Assembly (NCBI GenBank): GCA_944383825.1
Contig: CALWRA010000001.1
Location: 62,001 to 126,000 of the forward strand
From: an uncultured Acetatifactor sp.
GTDB lineage: Bacteria; Bacillota; Clostridia; Lachnospirales; Lachnospiraceae
Direction: 5' to 3'
DNA length: 64,000 nt
The notes below the pieces were generated by a model. The model saw nothing but the letters and a program-made list of their open reading frames with translations. It searched no databases and was not told the DNA's origin. Below are positions 28,701 through 36,785 of the stretch, piece by piece (the first letter of the stretch is position 1; each line of letters begins with the position of its first letter). Position numbers and translations under genes: made by a program.

Positions 28701-30477
28701 GAGGTTCTCCCAGGCTTACCTCTATCTCCACATCGGCCACGCTTTTTATCATGGGCGCCACTCTCGCAATCAGAGCGGGCTTTTGCACATTATCCCTTGT
28801 TGTTGTAGATGCAAAAAGGTCATGCTGATTATTCGCCGCCTGTGTGTCTATGGAAAACACAAAGGAAAGCTCTGTGTTTCCTTCCTCCAGCGCTGCAGTC
28901 ACAGCCTCCGTCACATCCACCTCATAAACATAGCTGGGATAGTCCAGCTGCACCGTATTTACACGGTTCTGGGCCGTCACGGTCACGGCAGTTCCCACGC
29001 CGGCAGCCATGGCGTTCTCCAGTCCGTCCCACGTCAGCGTGTCTCTCGTCCAGCCATCCAGGGTAAAGGTCTGGATTTGAAAGGAACTAAAATCCGCCCC
29101 GGGATTGTTCTGTTCTCCGTCGTGGGTCTGAAAGGTCAAAACATACTGATCCTTTCCCTCCCTGTCCAGATTATTCAGATCAAATCTCATCGCGATTCGT
29201 CTGGTATACGTTAAATTGGAGCCATCCGTGGTTTTCAGACGCAGCCGATCCTGCAGCTTCGAAGCCATGCCGGACATCAGGATCTGTCCGGTCTTTCCTG
29301 CATCGCTTCCTGCCTGTACGTAGGTATCCGCCTCAGGATAAGCCGTGGATGAGGTATTCTCCTGTACCGTTACATACATGGTGACCCCTCCGCTATACCC
29401 GTCCACGGTTCCCGTAACCGTATAGGTTTTAATCTCATTCGTATTCACTGCCTGAAGTTCTGTGGAATTCCATGTGACGGGGGCCTTTCCGGTGCCACCC
29501 TCCAGATACTCCACAGATACCTCCGTAGGCGGCTGAAATATCTCTCCCCGGCCTACCGCACAAAGCACATCGGGTACGCGGCCGATGGTCTTCTTCACCG
29601 GTTCCATTATGCTGAGCTGGGGATGCTTTTCTGAATCAGACTCCGCAAGGCTGCAAATATTCACACCATTATTAGCGACGCGCGTCTCAATAAACAGGCA
29701 GAAGGTAATCCTATCCTTCGAACCTGCCACAGCAGTCTTGACCATCTCCGTAACGTCCACCATTATCTTATCGCCCGCATTCGCCGAGTTGTTTTCAGCT
29801 GCTCGGCCCAGGGCTGCATCTGCCTGCTGGGACACCGCAGGAGCGCCAGCGCTTCCTATGTCTGCGACATCTCCGCCGCTCACTGTCGTTATCATAGCAG
29901 CATCTCCGCCGCTCACTGTCGTTGTCGGAACAGCTACAGCGGCATTCAGCTCAGGCACGGAACTTGCCGTCAGCGCGTTCTGGCCTGCTGCCTCCAGATA
30001 AAATGCCTTGGCATCCGCAGGCTTACTGTTCGCAAGCCAATCGGCATAGGTCTGAGATGTGTTCACCGCATCCATATCCCCGTCAAAAGTTCCCACATAA
30101 TACGGATTCGCATTGCTGTAATTATTATCCTTGTCTCGAATTGTCAGCTCCAATAAAGCCTGTCCTACCTCGCTCTCGTTGTTAATGGAGCTTATGTCAA
30201 ATTCTATATAGGCTCTCCTGTTGTAATTTTCCTTATCAGAAGCATTGCTGTTGCTATATTTGACACGTAGATAGCCCTCATCGGCAGCAAACCGGGAAGC
30301 CGTCTTCCCGCTCATATTTCCCTGCACATAGCCGTTTCTGACAGCCGTCAGTGTCTGGGAACCATCCGCCGCTCGGGCACGCATTTCCCGTCCGATAGGG
30401 GCGGCACCCAAAACCAAAGCCATGCTTAACCCCAAGGCCAGCCATGCTTTGCATCTTTTCCTTCCTGCCTTTTTCAT
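25720..30477 (-). CDS. Giant secreted right-handed beta-helix surface protein 1
   Basis: 1585 residues. The start at 30477 has AAGGAG six bases upstream; the open frame to 30582 is not needed. A signal peptide (about 1-36) leads to two CBM96/DNRLRE-like beta modules alternating with two Big_4-type Ig-like domains, then a long parallel beta-helix (YYVSNGGNDANTGTSPDQAW, NNNYIEDTLGDGIVLEENAE, many N-N-x-Y/I turns). Then come an Ig-like module, a Pro-rich stretch of three 9-residue PQEPVNPGE repeats, a C-terminal domain shared with beta-helix protein 2, and a final membrane helix with KKKQDQS. There is no LPxTG. It could be an adhesin or a glycan-active protein. Confidence 0.85.
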   Translation of the reverse strand: MKKAGRKRCKAWLALGLSMALVLGAAPIGREMRARAADGSQTLTAVRNGYVQGNMSGKTASRFAADEGYLRVKYSNSNASDKENYNRRAYIEFDISSINNESEVGQALLELTIRDKDNNYSNANPYYVGTFDGDMDAVNTSQTYADWLANSKPADAKAFYLEAAGQNALTASSVPELNAAVAVPTTTVSGGDAAMITTVSGGDVADIGSAGAPAVSQQADAALGRAAENNSANAGDKIMVDVTEMVKTAVAGSKDRITFCLFIETRVANNGVNICSLAESDSEKHPQLSIMEPVKKTIGRVPDVLCAVGRGEIFQPPTEVSVEYLEGGTGKAPVTWNSTELQAVNTNEIKTYTVTGTVDGYSGGVTMYVTVQENTSSTAYPEADTYVQAGSDAGKTGQILMSGMASKLQDRLRLKTTDGSNLTYTRRIAMRFDLNNLDREGKDQYVLTFQTHDGEQNNPGADFSSFQIQTFTLDGWTRDTLTWDGLENAMAAGVGTAVTVTAQNRVNTVQLDYPSYVYEVDVTEAVTAALEEGNTELSFVFSIDTQAANNQHDLFASTTTRDNVQKPALIARVAPMIKSVADVEIEVSLGEPPVLPAEVEVAYKTGAVGMEKVLWDFIPESSYADLGSFQVQGRLISYPDITVTAQVTVRYDLTYTGQTYYVSNGGNDANTGTSPDQAWSTLDKVNAMEFRPGDKILFEAGGIWNGYLRPRGNGDEGRPIVLSSYGDIQAAGRPLINGGGTSYSLYSATIMLVNQSYWEISNFEITNYGAGQSYGTRYNEQYVRAGIYLYTYDQSQLMKDLTVENCYVHDVVSNTTDSVANASPKMSGGIIALAEFRNPQGQSQAPATNNQAGFDGVTLQYNTVWRTMHEGIRTKVEGNYSTGYNRNNRNVSINNNYIEDTLGDGIVLEENAENGVVEYNVVNGSASINLNSVYYAAAWTHYATDVLFQYNEIYGTVYGQTDGQAFDADNNCYNSVFQYNYSHNNQGGALLLMSSQRNTVFRYNISAADAWGNNQEVFQDHSNNGTVNGAPIVYNNTIYIVKDNTYLFSSMNTRNSAEYVIFMNNIVDVKEGVTGLKFSKSNVGIAPGSTITNNLFSKEGDFGITDVSWPGNYYGDAQMANPEAYKDHEEGLAEGTRNLASVEDLKQDPLRILRERAANYIPQNKTMVEGRGKKIDGLELTRDMLGNVIAADTPSIGALEVAVHSHTVSYRSLTDSVGLEGFCSVCGETLGRAMLTSPANTKYDGSEKEAVLSFSHEWTANGLDNLSVIYRQGEEEISGAPVEPGEYTASIEAGGASATVSFKIEGKEEPQEPVNPEEPQEPVNPGEPQEPVNPGEIQQPDGGGTPQTPSSAGQGGSGTDTSEQLQGSAAARNAASMSARRPYTVAAASETEAFAVSQMVTKRHEETGIRLHGNMEDTWELSVVIAELAEGQEAATDLEALGEKIAAFNITLLLNGEPVQPYGMVEVRIPAPTGYDRDNLSVYYVDDEGNAEALDFRLENEDVVFETDHFSIYAVVENVAQETAVPETEEKEAPEARNGEAPVEEAQEPASNGQNPVLLFVLLAVVIAVAAVAGVVVYKKKQDQS
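26474..26556. repeat. 27-bp tandem repeats, three copies, inside beta-helix gene 1
   Basis: Three near-identical 27-bp units encode PVNPGEPQE-type repeats in the stalk of the surface protein. The units differ by only one to three bases, so copy number may vary between strains. Confidence 0.75.
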
Positions 30478-30535
30478 TTCCCACTCCTTTTCCTTCTCTT
30501 CCAAATCATTGGGAGCAGAATACATCCCCAAACTT

Positions 30536-31528
30536 TCACAGCTCTTCAAGATTTTGCATTCTCTGCTCCACAGCTTTCTCATATTGCTCTCTTATCAAAT
30601 AATTTCTCACCAGATCTTTCGAAGACTCAAAGTCACCTCCCTGCCTTTCTATTTCGCGTACCCTGCAGACGCTGGGCAAACCTGCAAATTCCCCTCGAAA
30701 TATATCCCCTTTCTCATGTGAAAACAGCTCTGTCAAAAGTGTCTGCGTAAACATATCATCTCTGCCCACATCCTTTGTGGAGACCTGGGTTTTTGTCAAG
30801 ATTTGCAAATTCAGCCCCTCTCTGACATCCGCAATATCTTCTCCACGTCTCCACGCTTCATAGACAGCGTCAAGCGCATCCTCTAACAGAATAGAATCCG
30901 TTTCCCCGGGATTGAAGCAATAGCATATATCCACAGTCGCCTGAAGATCCCCTCTCATAGCCACCCCGGTTATATCCATTCGCCCGTAAGCCTCCCGCAG
31001 CTGATCCTCTGTGAAATCAAATTCATTTTCCGCCATGTATCTTAAGAGTTGATTTTCCAGATCCTGATAGAGATATAAGAATAAGCTCTCCTCCGTCCAG
31101 CGGGTCATACCGTAGCCTGTTGGACCTGTTCCCGCTTCATTCAGCTCCGCAGCCCTTTGCTGTAGCGCCTCAAAGCCTTCCCACACTGGAATTCCTCTTT
31201 CCTCTGCCAACGAACGAACTGACACATATCTTACAATTGCTTCTCTGGTCAGTTCATTGGCATATTCTTCTGCCGTAAGCCCTTCTTCATTGGGTGTCTG
31301 CCAGCCTCGTTCACCTTTCGACACATCGATTCCATATTCCGCATAAAAATCTCCGCTTGCACGAGCCTTCTGCATGTCATAAAAAAACTCGTATTCCTCG
31401 CCGCTGACTACATACTCCCCAATCCTCATACTGTTTCGAGACCAGAGGCCACATCCTGTGCATAAAAATGAAAGCCAAAAAAGCAGTGACAACACAGTGA
31501 AATAACGAAAACTCGGATTTTTAACCAT
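30536..31528 (-). CDS. SurA/PrsA-like foldase lipoprotein 1
   Basis: 330 residues. The lipobox LCTGC (Cys about 26) anchors it outside the membrane. The helical N-terminal domain (GEYVVSGEEYEFFYDM, LTREAIVRYVSVRSLAEERG) resembles SurA_N/PrsA chaperone domains, and the segment from about residue 190 lies where a parvulin isomerase would be but its usual motifs are poor. It ends 58 bp before the giant beta-helix gene, so the two are probably co-transcribed and it probably helps fold that protein (inference). A second pair at 39582-44805 repeats the arrangement. Confidence 0.72.
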   Translation of the reverse strand: MVKNPSFRYFTVLSLLFWLSFLCTGCGLWSRNSMRIGEYVVSGEEYEFFYDMQKARASGDFYAEYGIDVSKGERGWQTPNEEGLTAEEYANELTREAIVRYVSVRSLAEERGIPVWEGFEALQQRAAELNEAGTGPTGYGMTRWTEESLFLYLYQDLENQLLRYMAENEFDFTEDQLREAYGRMDITGVAMRGDLQATVDICYCFNPGETDSILLEDALDAVYEAWRRGEDIADVREGLNLQILTKTQVSTKDVGRDDMFTQTLLTELFSHEKGDIFRGEFAGLPSVCRVREIERQGGDFESSKDLVRNYLIREQYEKAVEQRMQNLEEL

Positions 31529-31553
31529 ACAAGTATCCCTCCCAGAATATTCA

Positions 31554-31585
31554 ACAGGCGAATTATCAAAAAATACAGGCGAATT
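31554..31585. repeat. Two 11-bp direct repeats, 21-bp period, in a leader
   Basis: ACAGGCGAATT occurs at 31554-31564 and 31575-31585, so the copies lie on the same DNA face two helical turns apart. They sit just downstream of the predicted transcription start of the foldase/beta-helix operon, which suits a repressor site. Confidence 0.55.
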
Positions 31586-31592
31586 TGTGATT

Positions 31593-31621
31593 ATTATAGC
31601 TTTTCACTTTTTTTCTGTAAA
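31593..31621 (-). promoter_or_regulatory. Sigma-A-type promoter for foldase/beta-helix cassette 1
   Basis: On the minus strand TTTACA (31621-31616) and TATAAT (31598-31593) are separated by 17 bp, one base from consensus in the -35. Transcription should start near 31586, about 58 nt before the foldase ATG. Confidence 0.68.
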
Positions 31622-31676
31622 CGAATTACATGTTTCTGGAAAAAAATTATTATTTCCAGAGTATTTGTGCAATAAA

Positions 31677-31710
31677 AAAGCTGTAAAGCATTTTTCAGCC
31701 TTACAGCTTT
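31677..31710 (-). terminator. Terminator after the DUF4173 gene
   Basis: Ten-base arms AAAGCTGTAA/TTACAGCTTT with a 14-nt loop, followed on the minus strand by a T run (AAAAAA on the plus strand at 31673-31679). It separates the DUF2975/XRE/DUF4173 operon from the foldase promoter. Confidence 0.82.
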
Positions 31711-31761
31711 TATTTGTTTATCTATTTAGCAGCACATTATCAGCTTCCGAAAAATTTGAAT

Positions 31762-33408
31762 TTATCCATACCGCTCAAGCTGCACCCTGGCCATATGCCT
31801 TGAGATATTAAAGGTGCGAAGGGAGTCCTCCTCCAGTTTCTGTCTCAACCGATCCAAATATACATATCCAAATCCCTGGGCCTTATATCTGTCTTCAGCC
31901 TCCAGCCCGGAAGCATGCCAGATCGTCTCTTCGGTCTCGTACAATTCCAGGTCATATCCCAGCTCTTTCATATAAGGAATCAACACCGGCGCGGCATCGG
32001 CGCTCAGAGATGCCAGATAAGAAAAGTCCACACCGTAAGCGTTTGTATAGCCTCCGTCATAGATTCCATCCCGGGCGTCAGCCGCCTCCTGCTCAGCGCT
32101 TCGGGGAGCGTCAGCAAGATTCACCTTTGCAATCATGTAGTCAGGATGGCTGAAGGACAAAGCCACATAGCATACGGTGACCACAGCAACACTGAAACGG
32201 AATAACGGAAATCCTTCCCAAAATATCCCGGCAATTACACCTCCAAACAGCACAAACAATACAGTCAGCGTCCACAGTACAAAAATGCGAAGAAAGGTCA
32301 AGTCATAAGTACTGATATAAAGAATCATTCTCATTGCGCTGGATGCAATCATCACAAAGGTACAAAGCGACATCACTGTCAGTATAACCTGCAGCAGCCT
32401 GCTTTTTCTAAAAAAGCTCATAGTGCACAGCACAATCACAAGATTCATAATGCTTACAAAAAGAAGCTGAAAAAATCCTTCTCTTGCATACTCCGCATAA
32501 GTGTATCCCTCCGGAAGCTGCATTCTGCCTAGAAAAAGCCCGAAAATCTGAATACCCGAAAACAAAATATACAGTAAAGACAACAGTCCCGTCACAGTAA
32601 TCGCCAGAACAGGCTCACCCTTTCTGTGATCCTTTACTTCCTCTCTGATACTGTGCCTGCACAAGTATGCAAGAAGCAGATAACTCGCAAAAAACAAAAA
32701 TACAACGCGAAATACCACATTCCAGATATAGGCCGGCCGTAACCAGTCAAAAAAATCCTTTGTCATTTGCCGGAATACTGCATCTGCGCTGCTCAGCAGA
32801 GAAGCCGCAAACAAAAGCAGAGGCAGGCCCACAGCAAGTCCCAGAACAGCAAACCAGATTTTACTGTCCTTTTTTCTTCCCCGTAGATATGCCGCCCCAT
32901 CCGTAAAGGGACGGCCGACCTCCCCCAGGCTTGAAAAAATCAGCTGCAATATTGCGCTCAGATATTTTCCCAGCTTCCAGTTGGCAGTTTCATAAAACTG
33001 CTTGAGCAAAAGGCTCATCATCAAAAGAAAAATCCCTGTCTTATTCAGATTTATAATTTTATAGTCGTCGGTGCAGAAAGTGGATACCGCCAGAAGCATC
33101 ATCCCCGTCATATAAAAGACGCTGCCTTTTTTTAAGGAAATCTCCAGTTTTGATAAACATAAGCACAAATACAAGAGACTTCCCGCCACGAAAAAAGGGA
33201 AAGTAATCCCGGATCCGTTACGAAACATGCAAAAGGCATAAAAAGCCGCATAAAGAAAGGTTGCCGGTCCAAAGAAGCCAAACTGGCTTTTTAGCCTCTT
33301 TGTCCGTTCCGTGTCCTCCTTCTTCGGCTGAGCGGCCACCACATACGGCGTCGCTGAATTTTGCTTTGCTGTGCTCAGCACTTCCTGGCTTTGAACTTCT
33401 TGATTCAT
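31762..33408 (-). CDS. DUF4173/DUF4153-family multi-pass membrane protein
   Basis: 548 residues with about 11-13 membrane helices and a soluble C-terminal tail of about 100 residues. The motif YTYAEYAREGFFQLLFV is typical of the DUF4173/DUF4153 group, function unknown. The ATG at 33408 has GGAGG five bases upstream; an upstream GTG at 33414 overlaps that site and is rejected. It is the last gene of a three-gene set with a DUF2975 protein and an XRE regulator, 30 bp after the regulator. Confidence 0.84.
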   Translation of the reverse strand: MNQEVQSQEVLSTAKQNSATPYVVAAQPKKEDTERTKRLKSQFGFFGPATFLYAAFYAFCMFRNGSGITFPFFVAGSLLYLCLCLSKLEISLKKGSVFYMTGMMLLAVSTFCTDDYKIINLNKTGIFLLMMSLLLKQFYETANWKLGKYLSAILQLIFSSLGEVGRPFTDGAAYLRGRKKDSKIWFAVLGLAVGLPLLLFAASLLSSADAVFRQMTKDFFDWLRPAYIWNVVFRVVFLFFASYLLLAYLCRHSIREEVKDHRKGEPVLAITVTGLLSLLYILFSGIQIFGLFLGRMQLPEGYTYAEYAREGFFQLLFVSIMNLVIVLCTMSFFRKSRLLQVILTVMSLCTFVMIASSAMRMILYISTYDLTFLRIFVLWTLTVLFVLFGGVIAGIFWEGFPLFRFSVAVVTVCYVALSFSHPDYMIAKVNLADAPRSAEQEAADARDGIYDGGYTNAYGVDFSYLASLSADAAPVLIPYMKELGYDLELYETEETIWHASGLEAEDRYKAQGFGYVYLDRLRQKLEEDSLRTFNISRHMARVQLERYG

Positions 33409-33438
33409 ACACACCTCCCGTCCGTTTAGCGGACATTT

Positions 33439-33651
33439 TTACACTTCATCAGGTACATATTCCAGAATATCTCCCGGCTGGCAGTCCAGCGCTTTACAAA
33501 TAGACTCCAATGTAGAAAACCGAACTGCCTTTGCCTTATTATTTTTTAATATGGATAAATTAGCCAGCGTAATGTCCACTTCGCCTGCAAGCTCCGTAAG
33601 ACTCTTTTTTCGCTTTGCCATCATCACATCCAGATTCACAACAATTGCCAT
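33439..33651 (-). CDS. Small XRE-family (YozG-like) transcriptional regulator
   Basis: 70 residues, a single helix-turn-helix domain (KSLTELAGEVDITLANLSIL) with the ending ICKALDCQPGDILEYVPDE typical of the YozG/Cro-like group. These usually pair with DUF2975 membrane proteins, as here. The ATG at 33651 follows AAGGGGTGTACTT. It probably autoregulates through the repeats at 34332-34367. Confidence 0.9.
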   Translation of the reverse strand: MAIVVNLDVMMAKRKKSLTELAGEVDITLANLSILKNNKAKAVRFSTLESICKALDCQPGDILEYVPDEV

Positions 33652-33741
33652 AAGTACACCCCTTGCCCGCCGTGGAGGCCATTCATTCAATATTTGGAAA
33701 GAAGCAGGGTGCTGCGCACATGCGGCCTGCTTCTGATACTG

Positions 33742-34215
33742 TCATATGGTGAGATCATTTTCTTCCTTATAACGCACAGCCTCCTCAAATACCATTCCAA
33801 GAACCTTGCTGAACAGTCCCGCTATCACAAAGACAAAAACCACAACCGCCATGGCAACAGTCCAGTAAACAATACTGCGCACCACCGACATCCCTGCGAT
33901 AAAAAAACTCCAGTTTCCCATTTTTCTGAGACTGAAAACATTTTCCATGACAAAGCAGTCTTCCTCCAGCACAGTGCGAAAAATTTTCCGAAGCTCGCCG
34001 AGAAGCACAATGGCCGCCACTCCCAACACAAAGTAAATAATAACATTTTCTTCATAATACTCCCTAAGCTGGGGAAAGTAATCCCACAGCCCTCTTATGC
34101 TCAAGGGAAGAGAGGCAGTTACAGCCATTCCTCCGAAGTACATAATATCCAGAAGGAGCTTAGTCCAGCGGGTCAAAAGCTGCTTTCGCCTGGTTAAATC
34201 CTTTTCCAATTTCAT
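33742..34215 (-). CDS. DUF2975 membrane protein
   Basis: 157 residues with four membrane helices (about 18-38, 53-73, 97-120, 125-145). RKIFRTVLEEDCFVMENV, followed by a membrane segment, is the DUF2975 pattern. These proteins are encoded with small XRE regulators and are thought to control them or sense the envelope; not proven. The ATG at 34215 has AGAGGTG just upstream. First gene of its operon. Confidence 0.86.
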   Translation of the reverse strand: MKLEKDLTRRKQLLTRWTKLLLDIMYFGGMAVTASLPLSIRGLWDYFPQLREYYEENVIIYFVLGVAAIVLLGELRKIFRTVLEEDCFVMENVFSLRKMGNWSFFIAGMSVVRSIVYWTVAMAVVVFVFVIAGLFSKVLGMVFEEAVRYKEENDLTI

Positions 34216-34331
34216 GTGGCACCTCTTTTTGGCAGACAAACGCTGCCTTTTTCTTTTATGAGCGGTATACGGTCCTGATGCCGCATTCCTCTTCTTATCA
34301 TGGCCAATATAGCACTATTTTTTGTGATTGT

Positions 34332-34367
34332 CAATATATTTTTATTGATAAACAATATATTTTTATT
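34332..34367. promoter_or_regulatory. Repeat-type operator of the DUF2975/XRE operon
   Basis: CAATATATTTTTATT occurs twice (34332-34346 and 34353-34367) with a 21-bp period. Between them TATTG-ATAAA-CAATA forms an inverted repeat at 34343-34357. Both lie about 120-150 bp upstream of the DUF2975 start and suit binding by the small XRE regulator. Confidence 0.5.
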
Positions 34368-34458
34368 ATATATCAAAACTCTCGAACATTTTATATTAGT
34401 GTCTTTAACACAAATGAGTCTCAATGTGACATAAAAATCATGAATGGAGGTTCTAATT

Positions 34459-34611
34459 ATGGAGAACAGATTCAGAAAAAATGGTATTGATTATGTATTT
34501 GTCGGAGATTACTACATTCCGGATTGGGAACTGCCTGTGGAGGAACGTCCTATCGGAAAATACGGACGTATGCAACGTAAATATCTGAAGGAAAATATTC
34601 CGATGCTGTAA
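34459..34611 (+). pseudogene. Truncated TnpV-like transposon protein
   Basis: 50 residues. VGDYYIPDWELPVEERPIGK and YGRMQRKYLKEN match the N-terminal half of TnpV, a small protein carried by Tn4451-type and related clostridial elements. Full TnpV is over 100 residues; here the frame stops right after ENIPML, where sequence from a Fic-family gene begins. GGAGG is seven bases before the ATG. It marks a decayed mobile element. Confidence 0.68.
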
Positions 34612-34963
34612 AACGATTTGATTTTAAGCTGTCAGCTCTTGATTTAACGTACAACTCAAACCATATTGAAGGAAGCCGTCTGACCCACGATCAGACCAGA
34701 TATATTTTCAAACTAACACCATCGGTGTGGAAAACGAAGTTCTCAATGTAGATGATGTGATTGAAACCGCAAATCATTTTCGATGTATTGATATGATCAT
34801 TGACCATGCAAAATCTGCTTTGACTGAGGAGTTTATTAAGGAGATTCATCTGGCTTTGAAAAGTGGAACCAGCGATTCCAGAAAAGACTGGTTTGCAGAT
34901 AGTGGAAAACTTGAAAAACTCTGCTTATATGTTGGATACAAGACCGTTTCAAGTTTTGTGTAA
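34612..34963 (+). pseudogene. Frameshifted Fic-family protein fragment
   Basis: Frame one reads RFDFKLSALDLTYNSNHIEG then SRLTHDQTRYIF; after about 34712 the match resumes one frame over as TNTIGVENEVLNVDDVIETA and continues to SGTSDSRKDWFA. This is the N-terminal part of a Fic/DOC protein with a one-base loss. The catalytic HxFx(D/E)GN(G/K)R motif is absent and the end diverges into unrelated residues. Fic enzymes AMPylate proteins; this copy cannot. Confidence 0.75.
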
Positions 34964-35119
34964 ACTAAGAAAACTGATGTAAGATATATTATTAGTTACT
35001 TTGGGCAGAGCCGATTTTTTAAGGTTCTTCTCTTGCTTGTATTATAATGCAGTGTCAGGGCATGTCAGGCAGGGCTGCCCTGGCCATGGCTAAACCAGCC
35101 CTCTCAGACCGGCAGCGGC

Positions 35120-35357
35120 TTATAGTCCGGATAGCCTTTCTTCAAAAAACATCTCCAACTGCGAATGGATTTGCCCCCAATTCTGTCGGTGGCCTGCCCA
35201 TTTTTTCGCAATGTCCATCATAGCCAGATCTGCATTCACATACCGCGGCTGCAAATCCCGCCTCTGCAAACCAGCCTGCTGCCCGCGCTGCAAAAAACGT
35301 GCCATGATGATTCAAGTCTTCTCCCTTTACAAGATGCAGTGTCTCATACGTCCGCAT
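35120..35357 (-). pseudogene. Hotdog-fold acyl-CoA thioesterase remnant
   Basis: MRTYETLHLVKGEDLNHHGT and ARAAGWFAEAGFAAA match the start of small bacterial acyl-CoA thioesterases (about 130-160 residues). After about residue 40 the match is lost and the frame ends at residue 71 (35142); an overlapping frame stays open to 35120 with a plausible helical tail (AMMDIAKKWAGHRQNWGQIH). It looks like a truncated or fused copy, 47 bp after the MATE gene. A functional short protein is not excluded. Confidence 0.5.
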
Positions 35358-35404
35358 ATTTCCCTCTCATTTCAAATGGCTATCCGCCTTATGGCTTGCG
35401 GGTC

Positions 35405-36757
35405 TCATCCAGCCCCATGAGGACTGACGGCCATTTTTTTCCATTTTCCCATTAAATATCTGATTACAAACAATATCACCCTGAAAGTCCAGTCAAGGAG
35501 CATTGCCATCCACACTCCCACCGCTCCATAGCCCATGTTTACACCGATAATGTAGCTGAAACCGATCCTGAACACAAACATAGAAAAAACGGAAACCGCC
35601 ATGGTGTAACGCACATCGTTGCAGGCCCGGAGCATATTGGGGAGCACAAAGGAAAGAGGCCACAAAAAGATGGCCATGCCATTATGAATCATAACCAAAA
35701 TATATGTAAGCTCCGTAGTCTCCCGTTCAAGGCCATAAAGCTGCAGAATCTGCGGAAGGCCCAAGAGGATCAGGCTGTTTACAATAGCTGTGTACAGATA
35801 AGTAATAAAAAGCAGCTTCTTTGTATAATATTTTACCTGCTGCAAATCACCGGCTCCGACGCATCTGCCCACCACAGAAATCATAGCAAGACTCATGGCC
35901 TGCCCCACAATGCAGCCCATGCTATCTAAGCTGTTGGCCACTCCGTTCGCCGCAATCTGCATCGTGCCGAAGCCTGCTATAATGCTGACCACAATCACTC
36001 TTCCCAGCTGGAATATACCGTTTTCAATACCGCTCGGAATGCCAATGTAAAGAATTTTTTTAATCACATCCCATTCAAACCGGAACCGTTCCCGTGTCAG
36101 ATACACCATATTATTGGGATTTTTCAGCAGACTAAACAGCACAACGGCAGCTACAACCCTGGAAATCAACGATGGAACCGCCACCCCCGCCACTCCCTGA
36201 TGCAGTGCAAAAACACCGATGGCGTTACCCGCCACATTGATAATATTCATAAGCATGGAGACTTTCAGAGTAATTCTGGAATTGCCCATGGATCGGAACA
36301 GCGCCGCACAGGAATTGTAAACTGCCAGAAACGGGAAGGAAAAGGCCGAAATAATCAAATAGATTACCGCATTTTTAAAAACATCCTGCTCTATCCTGCC
36401 GAAAAACAGTGAAATAATCTGATGATTCAGTAAGATTACAAATGCCGATACCGCCACAGTGATCAATCCCACCGTGTAGATCAGTTGTCTGGCCGATCGG
36501 CACGCCTCCTGCCTTTTTCCTGCACCGATAAACTGGGAGGTTACAACCGCTCCCCCTGTAGCCAAGGCAGACAGCACACTGATAATCAAATTGTTAAACA
36601 TATCTACCAGCGACACCCCTGATACCGCCGCCTCCCCGGCAGATGCGATCATCATGGTATCGGCCATCCCCACTGTAATCGCCAAAGTCTGCTCAAATAT
36701 CAAAGGAATAATTAGCTTTCTCAAATCTTTTTTTGAAAATAATTTTCCTGTTTCCAT
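35405..36757 (-). CDS. MATE-family efflux transporter
   Basis: 450 residues, 12 predicted membrane helices in two related halves, with LIIPLIFEQTLAITVGMADT at the start and AVVTSQFIGAGKRQEACRSA after the second helix, both typical of MATE exporters. They expel cationic drugs or metabolites with Na+ or H+. The substrate cannot be read from sequence. The start ATG follows a weak AGAGAGAAAAG. Confidence 0.93.
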   Translation of the reverse strand: METGKLFSKKDLRKLIIPLIFEQTLAITVGMADTMMIASAGEAAVSGVSLVDMFNNLIISVLSALATGGAVVTSQFIGAGKRQEACRSARQLIYTVGLITVAVSAFVILLNHQIISLFFGRIEQDVFKNAVIYLIISAFSFPFLAVYNSCAALFRSMGNSRITLKVSMLMNIINVAGNAIGVFALHQGVAGVAVPSLISRVVAAVVLFSLLKNPNNMVYLTRERFRFEWDVIKKILYIGIPSGIENGIFQLGRVIVVSIIAGFGTMQIAANGVANSLDSMGCIVGQAMSLAMISVVGRCVGAGDLQQVKYYTKKLLFITYLYTAIVNSLILLGLPQILQLYGLERETTELTYILVMIHNGMAIFLWPLSFVLPNMLRACNDVRYTMAVSVFSMFVFRIGFSYIIGVNMGYGAVGVWMAMLLDWTFRVILFVIRYLMGKWKKMAVSPHGAG

Positions 36758-36785
36758 AGCTTTTCTCTCTACAAAGAAATTTTTC

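Noticed and set aside
28051-29214. 387-codon plus-strand open frame
   Set aside because: It lies antisense inside the beta-helix gene; its length reflects codon bias of the real gene.
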